Of a stretch of 64,000 nt of DNA, positions 41,897 to 51,260 are shown piece after piece. The translations under genes were made by a program, and so were the position numbers. The notes beneath the pieces were generated by a model that saw nothing but the letters and a program-made list of their open reading frames with translations, made no database searches and was not told the origin of the DNA. Source of the stretch: DASYXT01 sp035934555 (GTDB lineage Bacteria; Verrucomicrobiota; Verrucomicrobiia; Limisphaerales; UBA8199). The stretch is from NCBI GenBank assembly GCA_035934555.1, contig DASYXT010000118.1, forward strand, positions 124,001-188,000, given 5' to 3'. Position 1 is the stretch's first letter, and every line of letters starts with the position of its first letter.

Positions 41897-44587
41897 TCAT
41901 TGCGTTAGCCGGAAAAAGAGCTGCCCGACGGATGCCGGCACTACGTACGGATTGGTCGCAGCGGGCAGGTTGGTCCAGGAACCACTGACCAGCGAACTGC
42001 GCATCTGCAGGGTGCCCGGAGAATTCCAAATCACCGCGGCGTTGCCGGTCGGCAAGGTTTGAATCGCCAGGCGGCCCAGCGGCAGGCTCGGCACCAGCAG
42101 GCCCGCAACATTAGTATAGGAGATCACCCCGCTGCTCGGAGCTTGGTTTTCGGGAACAAATCCCGGCGTCATTCCCTGGAATACTAAGTTCAGCACATTG
42201 GTTGGGAAAACCGCGGTGTTGTCGGATGCGAAGGTGGCGGATTTGGAAACACCGAACTCAAAGTTGCTGCCGGGAGAGGCCGGCAAGCAAGCCCAGTTCA
42301 GGTCATTAATCGAACCTTCGTTGAAGCCCCCGTTCTTTTCCTGATAACTATAGCCGCTTTGAATGAGCAGCTCCGAGCCGATGCTCCCGGGAAGGTAGCC
42401 GGTATTGATGCTGTTGTCCGTGTCAAAAAACATATTCACGTAGTAAGGGAATTGCCCTGACGCCGCCGGTATGTCGTGCCAGAGTGTCACTAGGAAATAG
42501 TAGTGGCTGGCGTCATCATACATGTAAATATCTTTGAAGTCCGCCGCCCCGTCGGTGCCGCTGGGCCCGCTATAGATAGGGGAAAGCCCCTCCCAGTCGG
42601 CAAAGGTGCCATCAATCGTAATGTCTCGGGCAAAAGCAGCCGTCGTGTTCACCGTATTGCCAAAAAGGTCGTTCACTCCATTGACGGTGAGCGAGTAAAC
42701 TGTCCCGAAACTGACCGCTGAGGCAGTCGTCAATGTCACTTGGGTGGCGTCGCCTGGATTGAGCGCGGCCCCTATGATGCTTATGCCCCCACTCAACCGG
42801 TATTCAGCCGGGTTGCCAGCAGTTGTGCCATCCACCGGCTTGGAGAAGTTGACCACGATTTGGGTGGAACTTGCCGAAATCTGAATCACAGCCGGCGCAA
42901 CAGTGTCCCGCAAAACCGTCAGTGTCGCCGTGCGGCTGTTGGTCGAGCCGGCCGGGTTGCTTGCCCTCACATAGTAAGCGCCCGCATTGGTGAGTGTTGC
43001 GAAAGGCATCGTAAAGGAGACATTCGTGGCTCCCGAAATAGGACTGTTGTTCTGATACCATTGGTACTGGATAGGCGGGGAACCAGCCACCACGGCGGCA
43101 ACCGTGACCGACTGGCCTTCAACGACCACCTGGTCCGTGGGTTGGCTCGCATCGCTAAAAGTGACCGGAGTGTTGCTGACCGTCAGCACCGCCGCCCGCG
43201 TGGTGTTGGTTGACAGGGGGTTGCTGATAACCAGCGCGTAGGAACCCGCGTTTGTCCCCAGCACAATCGGGATGGTGTAGGTCGCGTTGGTAGCCCCCGG
43301 AATGGGATTGCCGTTTTCGAGCCACTGATAGGACAGCGGACCGGAGCCGGCGAACACCCCGGCGAACGTGGTTGGATTGCCCGCGACCACCAATCGGTCG
43401 GCAGGCTGGGTAGCATCGGTCAGCAGCACCGGAAATTGCGCTCCGGCAGTGAGGGAGAGCCCAAAGACCATATCCGCAGCGCTGGCAGGGGCCTGATGCG
43501 CTTCCACTTCCAGAATGTTGTCGCCGTACTGCAAGACTCCCCCATCGATGCCAACAATATCGGCGTGCCTGCCTGGGGAATTTGTGGCCGCCGCCGCGGT
43601 CGCATAAGTGACCGAACCGGCGGGCATTCTAATCCGCGTCACTTCCGCGCCGTTGATGTAATACACGGCCCCGTCGCTCAGATAATTCGTCACCACGAAT
43701 GCGACATTGCCGGAATCGTTGATCCATTGAAAATGTGTCCGGAAGTAATACGTATTTGGCCCGCTCACCAGCGCAGTATTGATCGGCGGATAAGAGGACG
43801 GAGAGGGTGTATAACCGAACAATCCCAGCCCCGGACTCCATCCCGCCTGAGTGTCATCGTATGCCTGGTCAAGCCAGTTTGTGCCAAGGTCGGTTCCTGA
43901 ATCATTCACTTGCCATGACGAATTTGTCAAAGTCACCAGCGCAAGATTGTTGGTGAGGACTGCCGGAATGTCCGCAAACGTGTAAACCAACCCGCCGGAC
44001 GGAGGGACAAACGTGGTATTGACGTAGCTGGTGTTATCCCCCTCGAGCAACACCGCAATCGTGCTGTTGGGAAATACCAGGGTGCTGTCGGAGGCGTAAC
44101 TGGCGGCGCGAGATATCGCGATTTCGAAATCCAGGTTGTCGGCCGACCCCGCGATCGCCCAGCCCAGATTATTTATCGCGCCCTCGTTAAACCCGCCGTT
44201 CTTTTCCTGATACCCGCCTCCCCACTGCACCAGCATTTCCGAACCGATGCCGCCGACGCCAAAGCCCGTCCCCACATAGTCGTCTGCGTCAATGAAGAGA
44301 TTGTCATACGAATTGGCAAACGCGTTGGCGCGAGGCGAATAAAGCGTGAACCGAAGGTAAAGGTTGTTCTCGTCATTCGCCACATAAACGTTCTCATATT
44401 GGATCGCGTTGGTCGCCCCCGCCGCAGCCGTGTAGGCCAAGGGCACACCGCTCCAATCATTGAACGAACCATCAATGGTGATGTGTTTGAAAGTGCTCGG
44501 CGCGGGCGTTTGGGCGCCTAGACTGGCTGCGCACCCGCAAGCAATTCCGATTTGTAGCAGAAGCTTCTGTATCTTCGTCATTTTCAT
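41897..44587 (-). CDS. Secreted protein with two CBM9-like modules, Ig and SbsA-type domains
   Basis: About 896 residues from ATG 44587 (signal peptide MKMTKIQKLLLQIGIACGCA...SLGAQ). Order: CBM9-like module (TIDGSFNDWSGVP ... NLYLRFTLY), a jelly-roll-like domain with WINDSGNVAFVVTNY, two I-set-like Ig domains (each with YQWxxNxxPIxGATN ... NAGxYxxxxSNP), a SbsA-type Ig, a second CBM9-like module (TIDGTFADWEGL), and the verrucomicrobial C-terminus. There is no obvious catalytic domain; it may bind a polysaccharide. It directly follows (3 bp gap to the longer frame) the spherulin-4 gene and shares the first CBM9-like module with it at high identity. Confidence 0.75.
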   Translation of the reverse strand: MKMTKIQKLLLQIGIACGCAASLGAQTPAPSTFKHITIDGSFNDWSGVPLAYTAAAGATNAIQYENVYVANDENNLYLRFTLYSPRANAFANSYDNLFIDADDYVGTGFGVGGIGSEMLVQWGGGYQEKNGGFNEGAINNLGWAIAGSADNLDFEIAISRAASYASDSTLVFPNSTIAVLLEGDNTSYVNTTFVPPSGGLVYTFADIPAVLTNNLALVTLTNSSWQVNDSGTDLGTNWLDQAYDDTQAGWSPGLGLFGYTPSPSSYPPINTALVSGPNTYYFRTHFQWINDSGNVAFVVTNYLSDGAVYYINGAEVTRIRMPAGSVTYATAAAATNSPGRHADIVGIDGGVLQYGDNILEVEAHQAPASAADMVFGLSLTAGAQFPVLLTDATQPADRLVVAGNPTTFAGVFAGSGPLSYQWLENGNPIPGATNATYTIPIVLGTNAGSYALVISNPLSTNTTRAAVLTVSNTPVTFSDASQPTDQVVVEGQSVTVAAVVAGSPPIQYQWYQNNSPISGATNVSFTMPFATLTNAGAYYVRASNPAGSTNSRTATLTVLRDTVAPAVIQISASSTQIVVNFSKPVDGTTAGNPAEYRLSGGISIIGAALNPGDATQVTLTTASAVSFGTVYSLTVNGVNDLFGNTVNTTAAFARDITIDGTFADWEGLSPIYSGPSGTDGAADFKDIYMYDDASHYYFLVTLWHDIPAASGQFPYYVNMFFDTDNSINTGYLPGSIGSELLIQSGYSYQEKNGGFNEGSINDLNWACLPASPGSNFEFGVSKSATFASDNTAVFPTNVLNLVFQGMTPGFVPENQAPSSGVISYTNVAGLLVPSLPLGRLAIQTLPTGNAAVIWNSPGTLQMRSSLVSGSWTNLPAATNPYVVPASVGQLFFRLTQ

Positions 44588-44713
44588 ACGATCAGGGTTT
44601 GGTATTAGTTGGTTTACGGCTGCTATCGTCATAACAAATTTATGCGACTCCCCGAATTTTGTCTTGTCGCCTGAATGAATGACATTGCGCCAGCTGGTGC
44701 GAGATCCCACGGG

Positions 44714-46483
44714 TCATTGCGACAACCGGAAGAACCGTTGCGTTTCCGCAGGGACGGCGCTGTATGGATTTGTCGCACCTGCCACATTGGTCCAGGCTCC
44801 GCTTTGGGCCAAGGTACCGCAGGTCTGCAACGTCCCGGACCCGCTCCAGGAAATGTTGACGTTGCTGCCGGTGTAGTTGATAAAAAGCCGCCCGGGTGGT
44901 GGGGCCGCGAAGGTGTAAACCAGCCCGCCGGAAGGCGGCGCAAACTCAACGTTGTTGTAGTTGGTGTCGTCCCCTTCGAGCAGGATTACTATCGTATCGT
45001 TGGTGAACACCGGGCTGTGGCTGGAGGCATAGGTGGCTCCGCGTGAAATGGCCGCCTCGAAATCCAGGTTGTCGGGCGAGCCCGCGATGGCCCAGCCCAG
45101 ATTACTTATGGCGCCCTCGTTAAACCCGCCGTTCCTTTCCTGATAACCGCCTCCCCACTGCGCCAGCATTTCCGAACCGATGCCGCCCACGGGAAAGCCC
45201 GTCGCGGCATTTTCGTCTGCGTCAATGAAGAGATTGTCATACGAATTGGCAAACGCATCTGGACGGGACGAATAGAGCGTGAACCGAACATAGAGATTGC
45301 TCTCATTGTTTGCGATATAGACGTTTTCATATTGGATGGCGCTGGCCGGTCCCGCCGACGCTGTGCACGCCAGGGGCACCCCCGTCCAATCGTCGAATGC
45401 CCCGTCAATCGTGATGTTCCGGTAAGTACTTGTGCCGGCATTGACTCTGAGCGAGGCCGTCTGGCTGGTCGTGGAATTAATGGAATTCGTGATCCGGACA
45501 TAATAGGCGCCGGCATTCGCGGGCAGAACTGATGAAATCGTGTAGGCGGCATTCGTCGCGCCGGGAATGGCGTTTGTGCCCGCAAACCATTGATACGACA
45601 ATGGCATCGAACCGAACGCTACCACTGCGAACGTGACGGAACGGCCCACGTTCGCCGTTTGGCTTGCAGGTTGCCTCAGGATCGTCACCGGCAGGGTGCC
45701 CCCGTTGTAAGACTGGACCAGGTCCACCTCGTTCGTCCAGTAGGACGGCAGCGTGTCGTAGGGGTTGGGCAGTGTGTCGTCGGTGATGTAAATCCAGCCT
45801 GCGTTGCGGCTCACCGCAAGACCAGTATAGTTGGACATAGCCGTCGCAGTCGTTACCGCATACGGAAGGTGGACAAACTCCCGGGAGGGATATTTGGCCA
45901 CCCAACTGGACGGGGCGAAGCCGGTGTAATTGGTGCCGTTGTCCTCAAAAATCATGAGACTGTCGGCCGTTGGTATTGTCAAGTAAGTTTCTTGGGTATT
46001 CGAGCCGGGATTGCCGGTGACGCAATAGTTCGCTCCCTTGGCTTTGATGTATTGGTAAACCGCGGCATAGTAGTCAAGATGGTTGGTGTCTCCATCATTG
46101 GTCATTTCATCAATGAAGAACCCGTCCACCGCATAAAATGAGAGGTAAAGATCTATATCGCTTTCCACCTCCGTCAAAGGGCGGGTGCCATAGGAAGTGT
46201 GCACGTAAGCAGTGACCGTGCCCCCGGCCTGGTGCAGATTGGCCAATGCCTGCACGTAAGCTCCATCCTGTGACGCGCCCGGGCCGCTATCCGGGTTCAT
46301 AATCGCGACCAGGGGTACACGCGCAGCGGCTCCATCGAGCGCATTCCAGTAGCCTCCGGACGACGGGTAAAAATACGCCGGTACCATGATTCCGAGCGGC
46401 GCGGCGGGGGCCGCTAGCCTCGATAACATCGTCGCGAGCAGGACCGTCACAAGCCGTCGTCGCATAGACCTGCGTTCCTTCAA
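44714..46483 (-). CDS. Spherulin-4 (GH135-like) glycosidase with Ig and CBM9-like modules
   Basis: A 589-residue secreted protein (signal peptide in the first ~25 residues; Met7 is an alternative start). The catalytic module (about 27-250) carries PAYFYPSSGGYWNAL, PLVAIMNPDSGPG, TAYVHTSYGTR, DLYLSFYAVDGFFIDEM and VTGNPGSNTQETYL, the standard spherulin-4 sequence blocks. The known relative Sph3 cleaves galactosaminogalactan, an alpha-1,4-linked polymer. An Ig-like domain (about 265-355) and a CBM9-like module (about 360-535) follow, then a short C-terminal domain. It heads the two-gene set with the CBM9/Ig protein. A role in exopolysaccharide turnover is likely. Confidence 0.82.
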   Translation of the reverse strand: MKERRSMRRRLVTVLLATMLSRLAAPAAPLGIMVPAYFYPSSGGYWNALDGAAARVPLVAIMNPDSGPGASQDGAYVQALANLHQAGGTVTAYVHTSYGTRPLTEVESDIDLYLSFYAVDGFFIDEMTNDGDTNHLDYYAAVYQYIKAKGANYCVTGNPGSNTQETYLTIPTADSLMIFEDNGTNYTGFAPSSWVAKYPSREFVHLPYAVTTATAMSNYTGLAVSRNAGWIYITDDTLPNPYDTLPSYWTNEVDLVQSYNGGTLPVTILRQPASQTANVGRSVTFAVVAFGSMPLSYQWFAGTNAIPGATNAAYTISSVLPANAGAYYVRITNSINSTTSQTASLRVNAGTSTYRNITIDGAFDDWTGVPLACTASAGPASAIQYENVYIANNESNLYVRFTLYSSRPDAFANSYDNLFIDADENAATGFPVGGIGSEMLAQWGGGYQERNGGFNEGAISNLGWAIAGSPDNLDFEAAISRGATYASSHSPVFTNDTIVILLEGDDTNYNNVEFAPPSGGLVYTFAAPPPGRLFINYTGSNVNISWSGSGTLQTCGTLAQSGAWTNVAGATNPYSAVPAETQRFFRLSQ

Positions 46484-46846
46484 ACTAATGTGCCGCCGGG
46501 CATGGTGCCGTCACACAATTCAGTGACACTTACCTGGCCGGCACCGGTGGCTGGCAATATTTGCCCACCACCTGGGCCGCCTCCCGGCCCTGGGCTCTTT
46601 GACGCCTATAGATGGGAAAGGAAAACTTGTCAAGAAGAACAATAAGATTAGTGCGGGAACTTTTAGGGTCATTGACAACGTCCTCGCTAAATTCCGGTAG
46701 CAGCCGACGCAAGGAGGCTCAAATCTCGTTGCTTTCAAGTCCAGATCAGAGCCTCCTGACGCCGGCTGCTACAATTTTAAAACATGCTCTTAGTCCTAAC
46801 GACGCAGTTGGAGCTGGTGAGTATTGCGGATGGCTTTTCGGCTAGT
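46484..46846. other. Intergenic region with an inverted repeat
   Basis: This 363 bp gap separates the start of the spherulin-4 gene from the end of the ankyrin gene. It contains the dispersed inverted repeat 46697-46772 (listed separately). I see no gene; the frames crossing it are short and repeat-derived. Confidence 0.55.
46697..46772. repeat. Inverted repeat with 24 bp arms
   Basis: The arm GTAGCAGCCGACGCAAGGAG continues to 46720, and the reverse complement at 46749-46772 matches at 21 of 24 bases with a 28-base spacer. The pattern (GTAGCAGCC ... GGAGGCTC) resembles a dispersed hairpin family of verrucomicrobial genomes. Confidence 0.65.
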
Positions 46847-48394
46847 CTAGTCCTCCCGAGACTGAGCCGTCCGGAATTCCCGCAGCACACCCTGGACGAC
46901 GGAGGAACCGAAAATCTTTGGCGGCGGTTTCGCGCCGGCCTTGAGCAAGGCCGCGACCGTCCCGCCAAAGTCCGCGTTGTCCGTGTGGCCATCGCCCAGG
47001 GAACCATGAATGGCCCAGCCCAGCGGCGGCCCGCCAAAATCGGAATCCACCACCTCCAGCGGTGGGTGGAACCGCAGGATTAGGCGCGTCATTTCAGCCT
47101 GGCCGTGGAAGGCAGCCCAGTGCAGAGCCGTACCGCCGTGCTGGCCGCGCGCGTCCACCGGCCAGCCGGCTTCCAACATCCGGCGGACCATCTCGAGATT
47201 GCGATTCTGCGCCGCATCCGCAAGCCGGCGTCGTTCCGCAGGCGCAAGTGATTTGGGCATGTCCGGCGCCGCGGCCACCAGGCGATCGAAAAGCGCCTTG
47301 TCTCCAAGTTCAAGCGCCAGCGAGAGTTTTAGCGAATCGGGGCTGCGCTCCATCAAACACCGCAGAACCTCCGCGTGGCCGGATTCGTGGGCCAGCACGT
47401 GCGGACTCTTGTTTGGGCCGAGCGTCCAAATGTAAATGCTGCCGCCGGCACGCGGATTCTTCTTGGGGAAATGTTCGGGCGACACGCTCAGGTGAATGCG
47501 CGAAGGGTCCTCGTCGAGCAGGCGGCCAACCAGCCCCAGATCGCCCAGCGCCGCGGCCATCAACAGGTCGGTGCGGCAGCCGCGCGCAACCAGATATCGC
47601 GCAACCTCCCGCCGTTCTCCCATCATGTATTGGGCCGGGGTGGATTCGTGGTCCACGTCCACCGCGTCAATGTCCGCCCCCTGTTCCAGCAGGAAGTGTG
47701 CGACTTCCACCGAGCAGGCGAAGTGCAACGGCGTCTGGCCATCTCCGCCGCGCGCGGCGACAACCGCAGGATCGGCGCCGACGAGCTCACGCAGCTTGTC
47801 CAGCATCCCGAGCCGGGCCGCGGCATGCGCATCCACCCGGGCGCCGCGCGCGATCAAAAAGTCGGCCAGCCCGTGGTCGTTATCGAGCACCCCGAAACTG
47901 CCGGCCCACCAGTGGCTGCGCGCGTTGATGTCCGCCCCCGCAGCGAGCAGAAGATCGATCATCTCGCGGTTGGTCCGGTGAACCGCCGCCATCAACGGCG
48001 TCGCGCCGAATCCGTAATCGGGCAGCGGTTCGTTGAGCCGGTCCTTCAACGCCGGGAATTTCTCCAGCAATCCCGCCACACCGGCGGTGTCGTCGGCCAG
48101 GAGGGCGGCTTGCAACGCAACCGCGGGATCGTGCGAGGCGGCGAGCATTCCGACGCGAGCCTTGAGTTTGACCCAACTGGCAAAGCCGTATTCTCGTGCC
48201 ACGGTGAGTTGGGCGTCAGCCAGCGATAGCCTGGCAGGAGCCGATTCGGAGTCCGCCAACTTGGCGAAATCGGGATGGAATTCGCGGAGACGCCGCACGG
48301 CGTCGGGCTCGCCCGAACGCACGGATTGCAGGAATTCTTTGGCCTGTTTCTTGAGTTGCTCAAGGCTGGGCCGCGGTGGAAGCGACTTAGACAT
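46847..48394 (-). CDS. Ankyrin-repeat protein
   Basis: A 515-residue soluble protein built of ankyrin-like helix pairs with TPLHFACSVEVAHFLLEQGAD, TPLMAAVHRTNREMIDLLLAAGAD and TALHWAAFHGQAEMTRLIL as the clearest units. The N-terminal ~80 residues (SLEQLKKQAKEFLQSV ... ADAQLTVAREYGFASW) are the domain often seen in front of ankyrin repeats in such proteins. No signal peptide or membrane helix. Likely a cytoplasmic protein-binding scaffold; the partner is unknown. Start at ATG 48394. Confidence 0.85.
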   Translation of the reverse strand: MSKSLPPRPSLEQLKKQAKEFLQSVRSGEPDAVRRLREFHPDFAKLADSESAPARLSLADAQLTVAREYGFASWVKLKARVGMLAASHDPAVALQAALLADDTAGVAGLLEKFPALKDRLNEPLPDYGFGATPLMAAVHRTNREMIDLLLAAGADINARSHWWAGSFGVLDNDHGLADFLIARGARVDAHAAARLGMLDKLRELVGADPAVVAARGGDGQTPLHFACSVEVAHFLLEQGADIDAVDVDHESTPAQYMMGERREVARYLVARGCRTDLLMAAALGDLGLVGRLLDEDPSRIHLSVSPEHFPKKNPRAGGSIYIWTLGPNKSPHVLAHESGHAEVLRCLMERSPDSLKLSLALELGDKALFDRLVAAAPDMPKSLAPAERRRLADAAQNRNLEMVRRMLEAGWPVDARGQHGGTALHWAAFHGQAEMTRLILRFHPPLEVVDSDFGGPPLGWAIHGSLGDGHTDNADFGGTVAALLKAGAKPPPKIFGSSVVQGVLREFRTAQSRED

Positions 48395-48711
48395 GAAACC
48401 TTTCTGCTATGGCCTGAAGTCCGCTGGCAGGCAGCATCAAGGTTAATGAGTTGTCTGACATTTTCAGGAAGGCTCAGCCCTTTCCGCGGACTCGGATGCG
48501 CCCTGAACGCGGATAACATTCAAGCCAGGAGCGCCGGGCCAGTCAATTGGATTCCTCAGGCACCTCGCGGCTCAAAACACAGCCTGTCACCTTTGCCATT
48601 CGCTTGACTCCTTGCGGAACTTGAGAAAGCATCACCTTGCGATCGGATATGCGGCGGTTGGATCTTCTTATCCAGGCTTGGGTGGACGGCAACAAGGCCC
48701 GGCTCGGTTTT

Positions 48712-49551
48712 ATGCCGACGAAGTCATCCAGTACAAGACCTGGCGGGTTCACGCTCATCGAGTTGCTGGTCGTTATCGCGATCATTGCGATCCTGGCGGC
48801 GATGCTGCTGCCGGCGTTGAGCCGGGCGCGGGTGCACGCGCAGGCGGTTGGCTGCATGAGCAACACCCGGCAGCTCCTCATTGCCTGGCACCTCTACGCG
48901 CTCGACAACCGCGATGTCCTCCCGCCAAACCAGCCGGGCGAACAGGGGTGGGTCGCTGGTTGGATGGATTTCCTCCCCTCCAACACCGATAATACCAACC
49001 TGCTGTTCCTGCTCAACGAACAATACGCCAAGCTCGGGCCCTACACGCGTTCTCCTGGCATTTACAAATGCCCCGCAGACCGCAGCACTGTCCCGGGGTT
49101 GGGCCCCCGCGTGCGCAGCGTCTCCATGAGCCAGGCCATCGGCACCAAAAACGATGGCACCCCGGTCAGCGGCCCTTGGCTGCCGGGCTACCTCGATTGG
49201 AACCAAACAACCTGGCGCACTTATCCCAAACTCAGCTCCATTACCGCGCCCACACCCGATCAAGTGTGGGTGATGATGGACGAGCACCCGGACAGCATCA
49301 ACGACGCCCAGCAAGGCTGGGAATGCGGCTTGGCCGGCAACGCCGCCCGAATCGTGGACTGCCCCGCCAGCTACCACGATGGCGCCTGTGGCATTGTTTT
49401 TGCAGACGGCCATGCCGAAATCCACAAATGGCGCGGCAGGACCATTCAACCTCCAGCCAAATACGACAACAGCTTAATTCCGAACTTCCCCGCCGGCGAC
49501 AGCGTCGCCGATGTGGCCTGGCTCCAGCAGCGCACCTCCGCCCCGCGTTAG
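48712..49551 (+). CDS. Pseudopilin-type protein
   Basis: About 279 residues from ATG 48712; the open frame starts 25 codons earlier at TTG/other starts. The leader GG|FTLIELLVVIAIIAILAAMLLPAL has the prepilin peptidase site and Glu at +5. The remainder has the usual NTRQL...WHLYALDNRDVLPPN, FADGHAEIHKW features of this verrucomicrobial family (H-x9-DG-like ending). The DNA of the leader is nearly identical to that at 19830-19890, which points to paralogy rather than shared operon. It is convergent with a third pseudopilin gene. Confidence 0.85.
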   Translation: MPTKSSSTRPGGFTLIELLVVIAIIAILAAMLLPALSRARVHAQAVGCMSNTRQLLIAWHLYALDNRDVLPPNQPGEQGWVAGWMDFLPSNTDNTNLLFLLNEQYAKLGPYTRSPGIYKCPADRSTVPGLGPRVRSVSMSQAIGTKNDGTPVSGPWLPGYLDWNQTTWRTYPKLSSITAPTPDQVWVMMDEHPDSINDAQQGWECGLAGNAARIVDCPASYHDGACGIVFADGHAEIHKWRGRTIQPPAKYDNSLIPNFPAGDSVADVAWLQQRTSAPR

Positions 49552-49602
49552 TTGCCCCACACACTCCGTACCGCAGACCGGGCCTGGACGAGCCAGATGC
49601 CC

Positions 49603-50367
49603 TCAATCTCCGCTCCATTGATATTCATATTCCGGCGGGGGGTCGTACTCGAAAGCCATCGAGACCAGGAAGGTATCTCCGTGAGCAACCATGTTCGTGT
49701 TCCAGTAAATCTTGATGTAGCGGACGTGTCCGTCCACGAATCCGACGACATCTTTCGCGTTGTTGAACAGTGGCAGGTCGTTCCCCACTGGAAGTGGATT
49801 TTTCGGCTCATGCCAGGAATACGGAAACGCTGCCGGTGCTTCAAGGACAAGAGCGGTTCTCAAAGGGTGGCGGATGGAGGCCATTGTCCGGCCGCCGATG
49901 CCCGGAAGCGGGCCGAACCCCGTATTGGTGAAGGTGTTCGCAAACTGATTGGCGCCATTGAACGAGTAGCTGGAGAAGTACCCCGCGGCCTGCTCGTGTC
50001 GAGGTTTGGGCAAATAGTGGCTGTCATCAGGCTGCAGATGGTAACAGAACGTGTCTGAGGGGCAGGCGAATAGCTTCTGCCGTGAGGGGTCCGCATTTCG
50101 AGCGGCCAGGTATTCCTGGATGAGCTCTTTGTAGCAATAATCCAGGACTCTGTTCGTTGTTCCAATCCAGGGAGACTTGTCACCTGAGTCGTCCGCGTAC
50201 ATGCGCAGTGCGGCGTCGATTTGCTTGAGGTTGTTGACGCAGACGGCCCGTTTGGCGCTCCCCTTAGTCCTGCTCACTGCCGGGAGCAACAGGACCGCAA
50301 GAACAGCGATAATCACGATCACCATCAGCAATTCAACCCACGTGAACGCTGCTGTTTGACGTTTCAT
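49603..50367 (-). CDS. Pseudopilin-type protein, divergent leader
   Basis: About 254 residues from ATG 50367 (Met24 of the frame; the earlier codons are not like a leader). The leader reads MKRQTAAFTWVELLMVIVIIAVLAVLLLPAV: the +1 residue is Phe and the +5 Glu is kept but position +3 is Trp and Ala replaces Gly before the Phe. The rest has the family's AVCVNNLKQIDAAL, FACPSDT and VGFVDGHVRYIK. It is convergent with the 48712 gene and next to the TacT gene. Confidence 0.8.
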   Translation of the reverse strand: MKRQTAAFTWVELLMVIVIIAVLAVLLLPAVSRTKGSAKRAVCVNNLKQIDAALRMYADDSGDKSPWIGTTNRVLDYCYKELIQEYLAARNADPSRQKLFACPSDTFCYHLQPDDSHYLPKPRHEQAAGYFSSYSFNGANQFANTFTNTGFGPLPGIGGRTMASIRHPLRTALVLEAPAAFPYSWHEPKNPLPVGNDLPLFNNAKDVVGFVDGHVRYIKIYWNTNMVAHGDTFLVSMAFEYDPPPEYEYQWSGD

Positions 50368-50448
50368 TGCATTCTTAACGAACCGGTCGGTTATGGCGAT
50401 TTTGAATCGCCTGTCTGGCACATTCTCTAAGAACATCGCAATGGCAAG

Positions 50449-50955
50449 TCAGGCCTGAAGCGTGCGCCGAAGGTCCTTTATCAAGAGCATTAGGTGAAGC
50501 GGGTCCGTTGGGGAAGGAGCAAATCCAAATTGGCTGTAAAATCTTCCCGCTTCCTCATCCTTGGCATGTACGAGAATGGCTCGAACTCCAACCACGTCGG
50601 CAGCGGCCAAGGTCCTCGCTAACGCGTCCTTCAGGAGCGCTGTTCCCAACCCTTTTCCTTGAAAGCGCTGATCGATAGCCAGTCGGGCCAAGAGTACTAC
50701 TGGAATTGGATGATTGGGCACGCCTTTAGCGACTCGCTCAGGAACAGCCGCTTTCTCTACTGAACCGGCTGCCAAAGAATAGTAGCCAATTACCGCCGGT
50801 TCGTTGCTGGACGTGGTTACATATGTGCGCGCGGTGCCAGCGGCGGTATTCGTTAGGGCGAATCTTTTCAGGTATTGGTTCAGAGATTCCTGGCCGCAAT
50901 CAAAACTTTCCACCAGATGCCCCGCCGTTATTAACGCGGGAGGCAAGAAGCTCAT
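50449..50955 (-). CDS. GNAT-fold toxin (TacT/DUF1778-linked)
   Basis: A 168-residue N-acetyltransferase. Known TacT toxins acetylate aminoacyl-tRNA and stop translation. Motif A for acetyl-CoA binding is present as QRFQGKGLGTALLKDAL (Q/RxxGxG/A). The ending FYSQFGFAPSPTDPLHLMLLIKDL with F-x-GF-x(7-8)-P-x-x-L-x-L is typical of this toxin branch. Its start overlaps the antitoxin stop by 4 bp (ATGA at 50952-50955), the standard arrangement. Toxicity has not been shown here. Confidence 0.85.
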   Translation of the reverse strand: MSFLPPALITAGHLVESFDCGQESLNQYLKRFALTNTAAGTARTYVTTSSNEPAVIGYYSLAAGSVEKAAVPERVAKGVPNHPIPVVLLARLAIDQRFQGKGLGTALLKDALARTLAAADVVGVRAILVHAKDEEAGRFYSQFGFAPSPTDPLHLMLLIKDLRRTLQA

Positions 50956-51260
50956 GCGGGCTTGAAAACCGAGTGTGGGGTGAAGACCTTCTTGAGGGCG
51001 TGGATTTGTCGAGCCGGCTCATCCAGCGCCGCATTAAACTGCCGCCATTTATCCGGCGGCAAAACAAAGCGCGTGCGCTCGGCCAGCGCGAGTTCGGCCG
51101 CGACCTGGGAAGATCTGACCATAAATTCCGTGAGCTTAAGCCGTTGCGCCCGGGCGGCTCGCACGAACATGGCCTTCAGGGGGGCATCCACGCGCAGATT
51201 AATCCGTGTGGACGCCGGCTTGCGGGATTTCAAGATCCCATTTCGTGTTCTTGTACTCAC
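50952..51260 (-). CDS. DUF1778 ribbon-helix-helix antitoxin (TacA-type)
   Basis: A 102-residue small basic protein: INLRVDAPLKAMFVRAARAQRLKLTEFMVRSS is the DUF1778 RHH DNA-binding part and the tail WRQFNAALDEPARQIHALKKVF binds and neutralises the GNAT toxin. The frame starts with GTG at 51260. Autoregulation is expected; two GTAC tetramers at 51253-51256 and 51264-51267 straddle the start codon and may be part of an operator. Confidence 0.85.
   Translation of the reverse strand: MSTRTRNGILKSRKPASTRINLRVDAPLKAMFVRAARAQRLKLTEFMVRSSQVAAELALAERTRFVLPPDKWRQFNAALDEPARQIHALKKVFTPHSVFKPA

Noticed and set aside
46612..46845. 77-codon frame next to the ankyrin gene
   Set aside because: It consists of the dispersed hairpin repeat and lacks homology.
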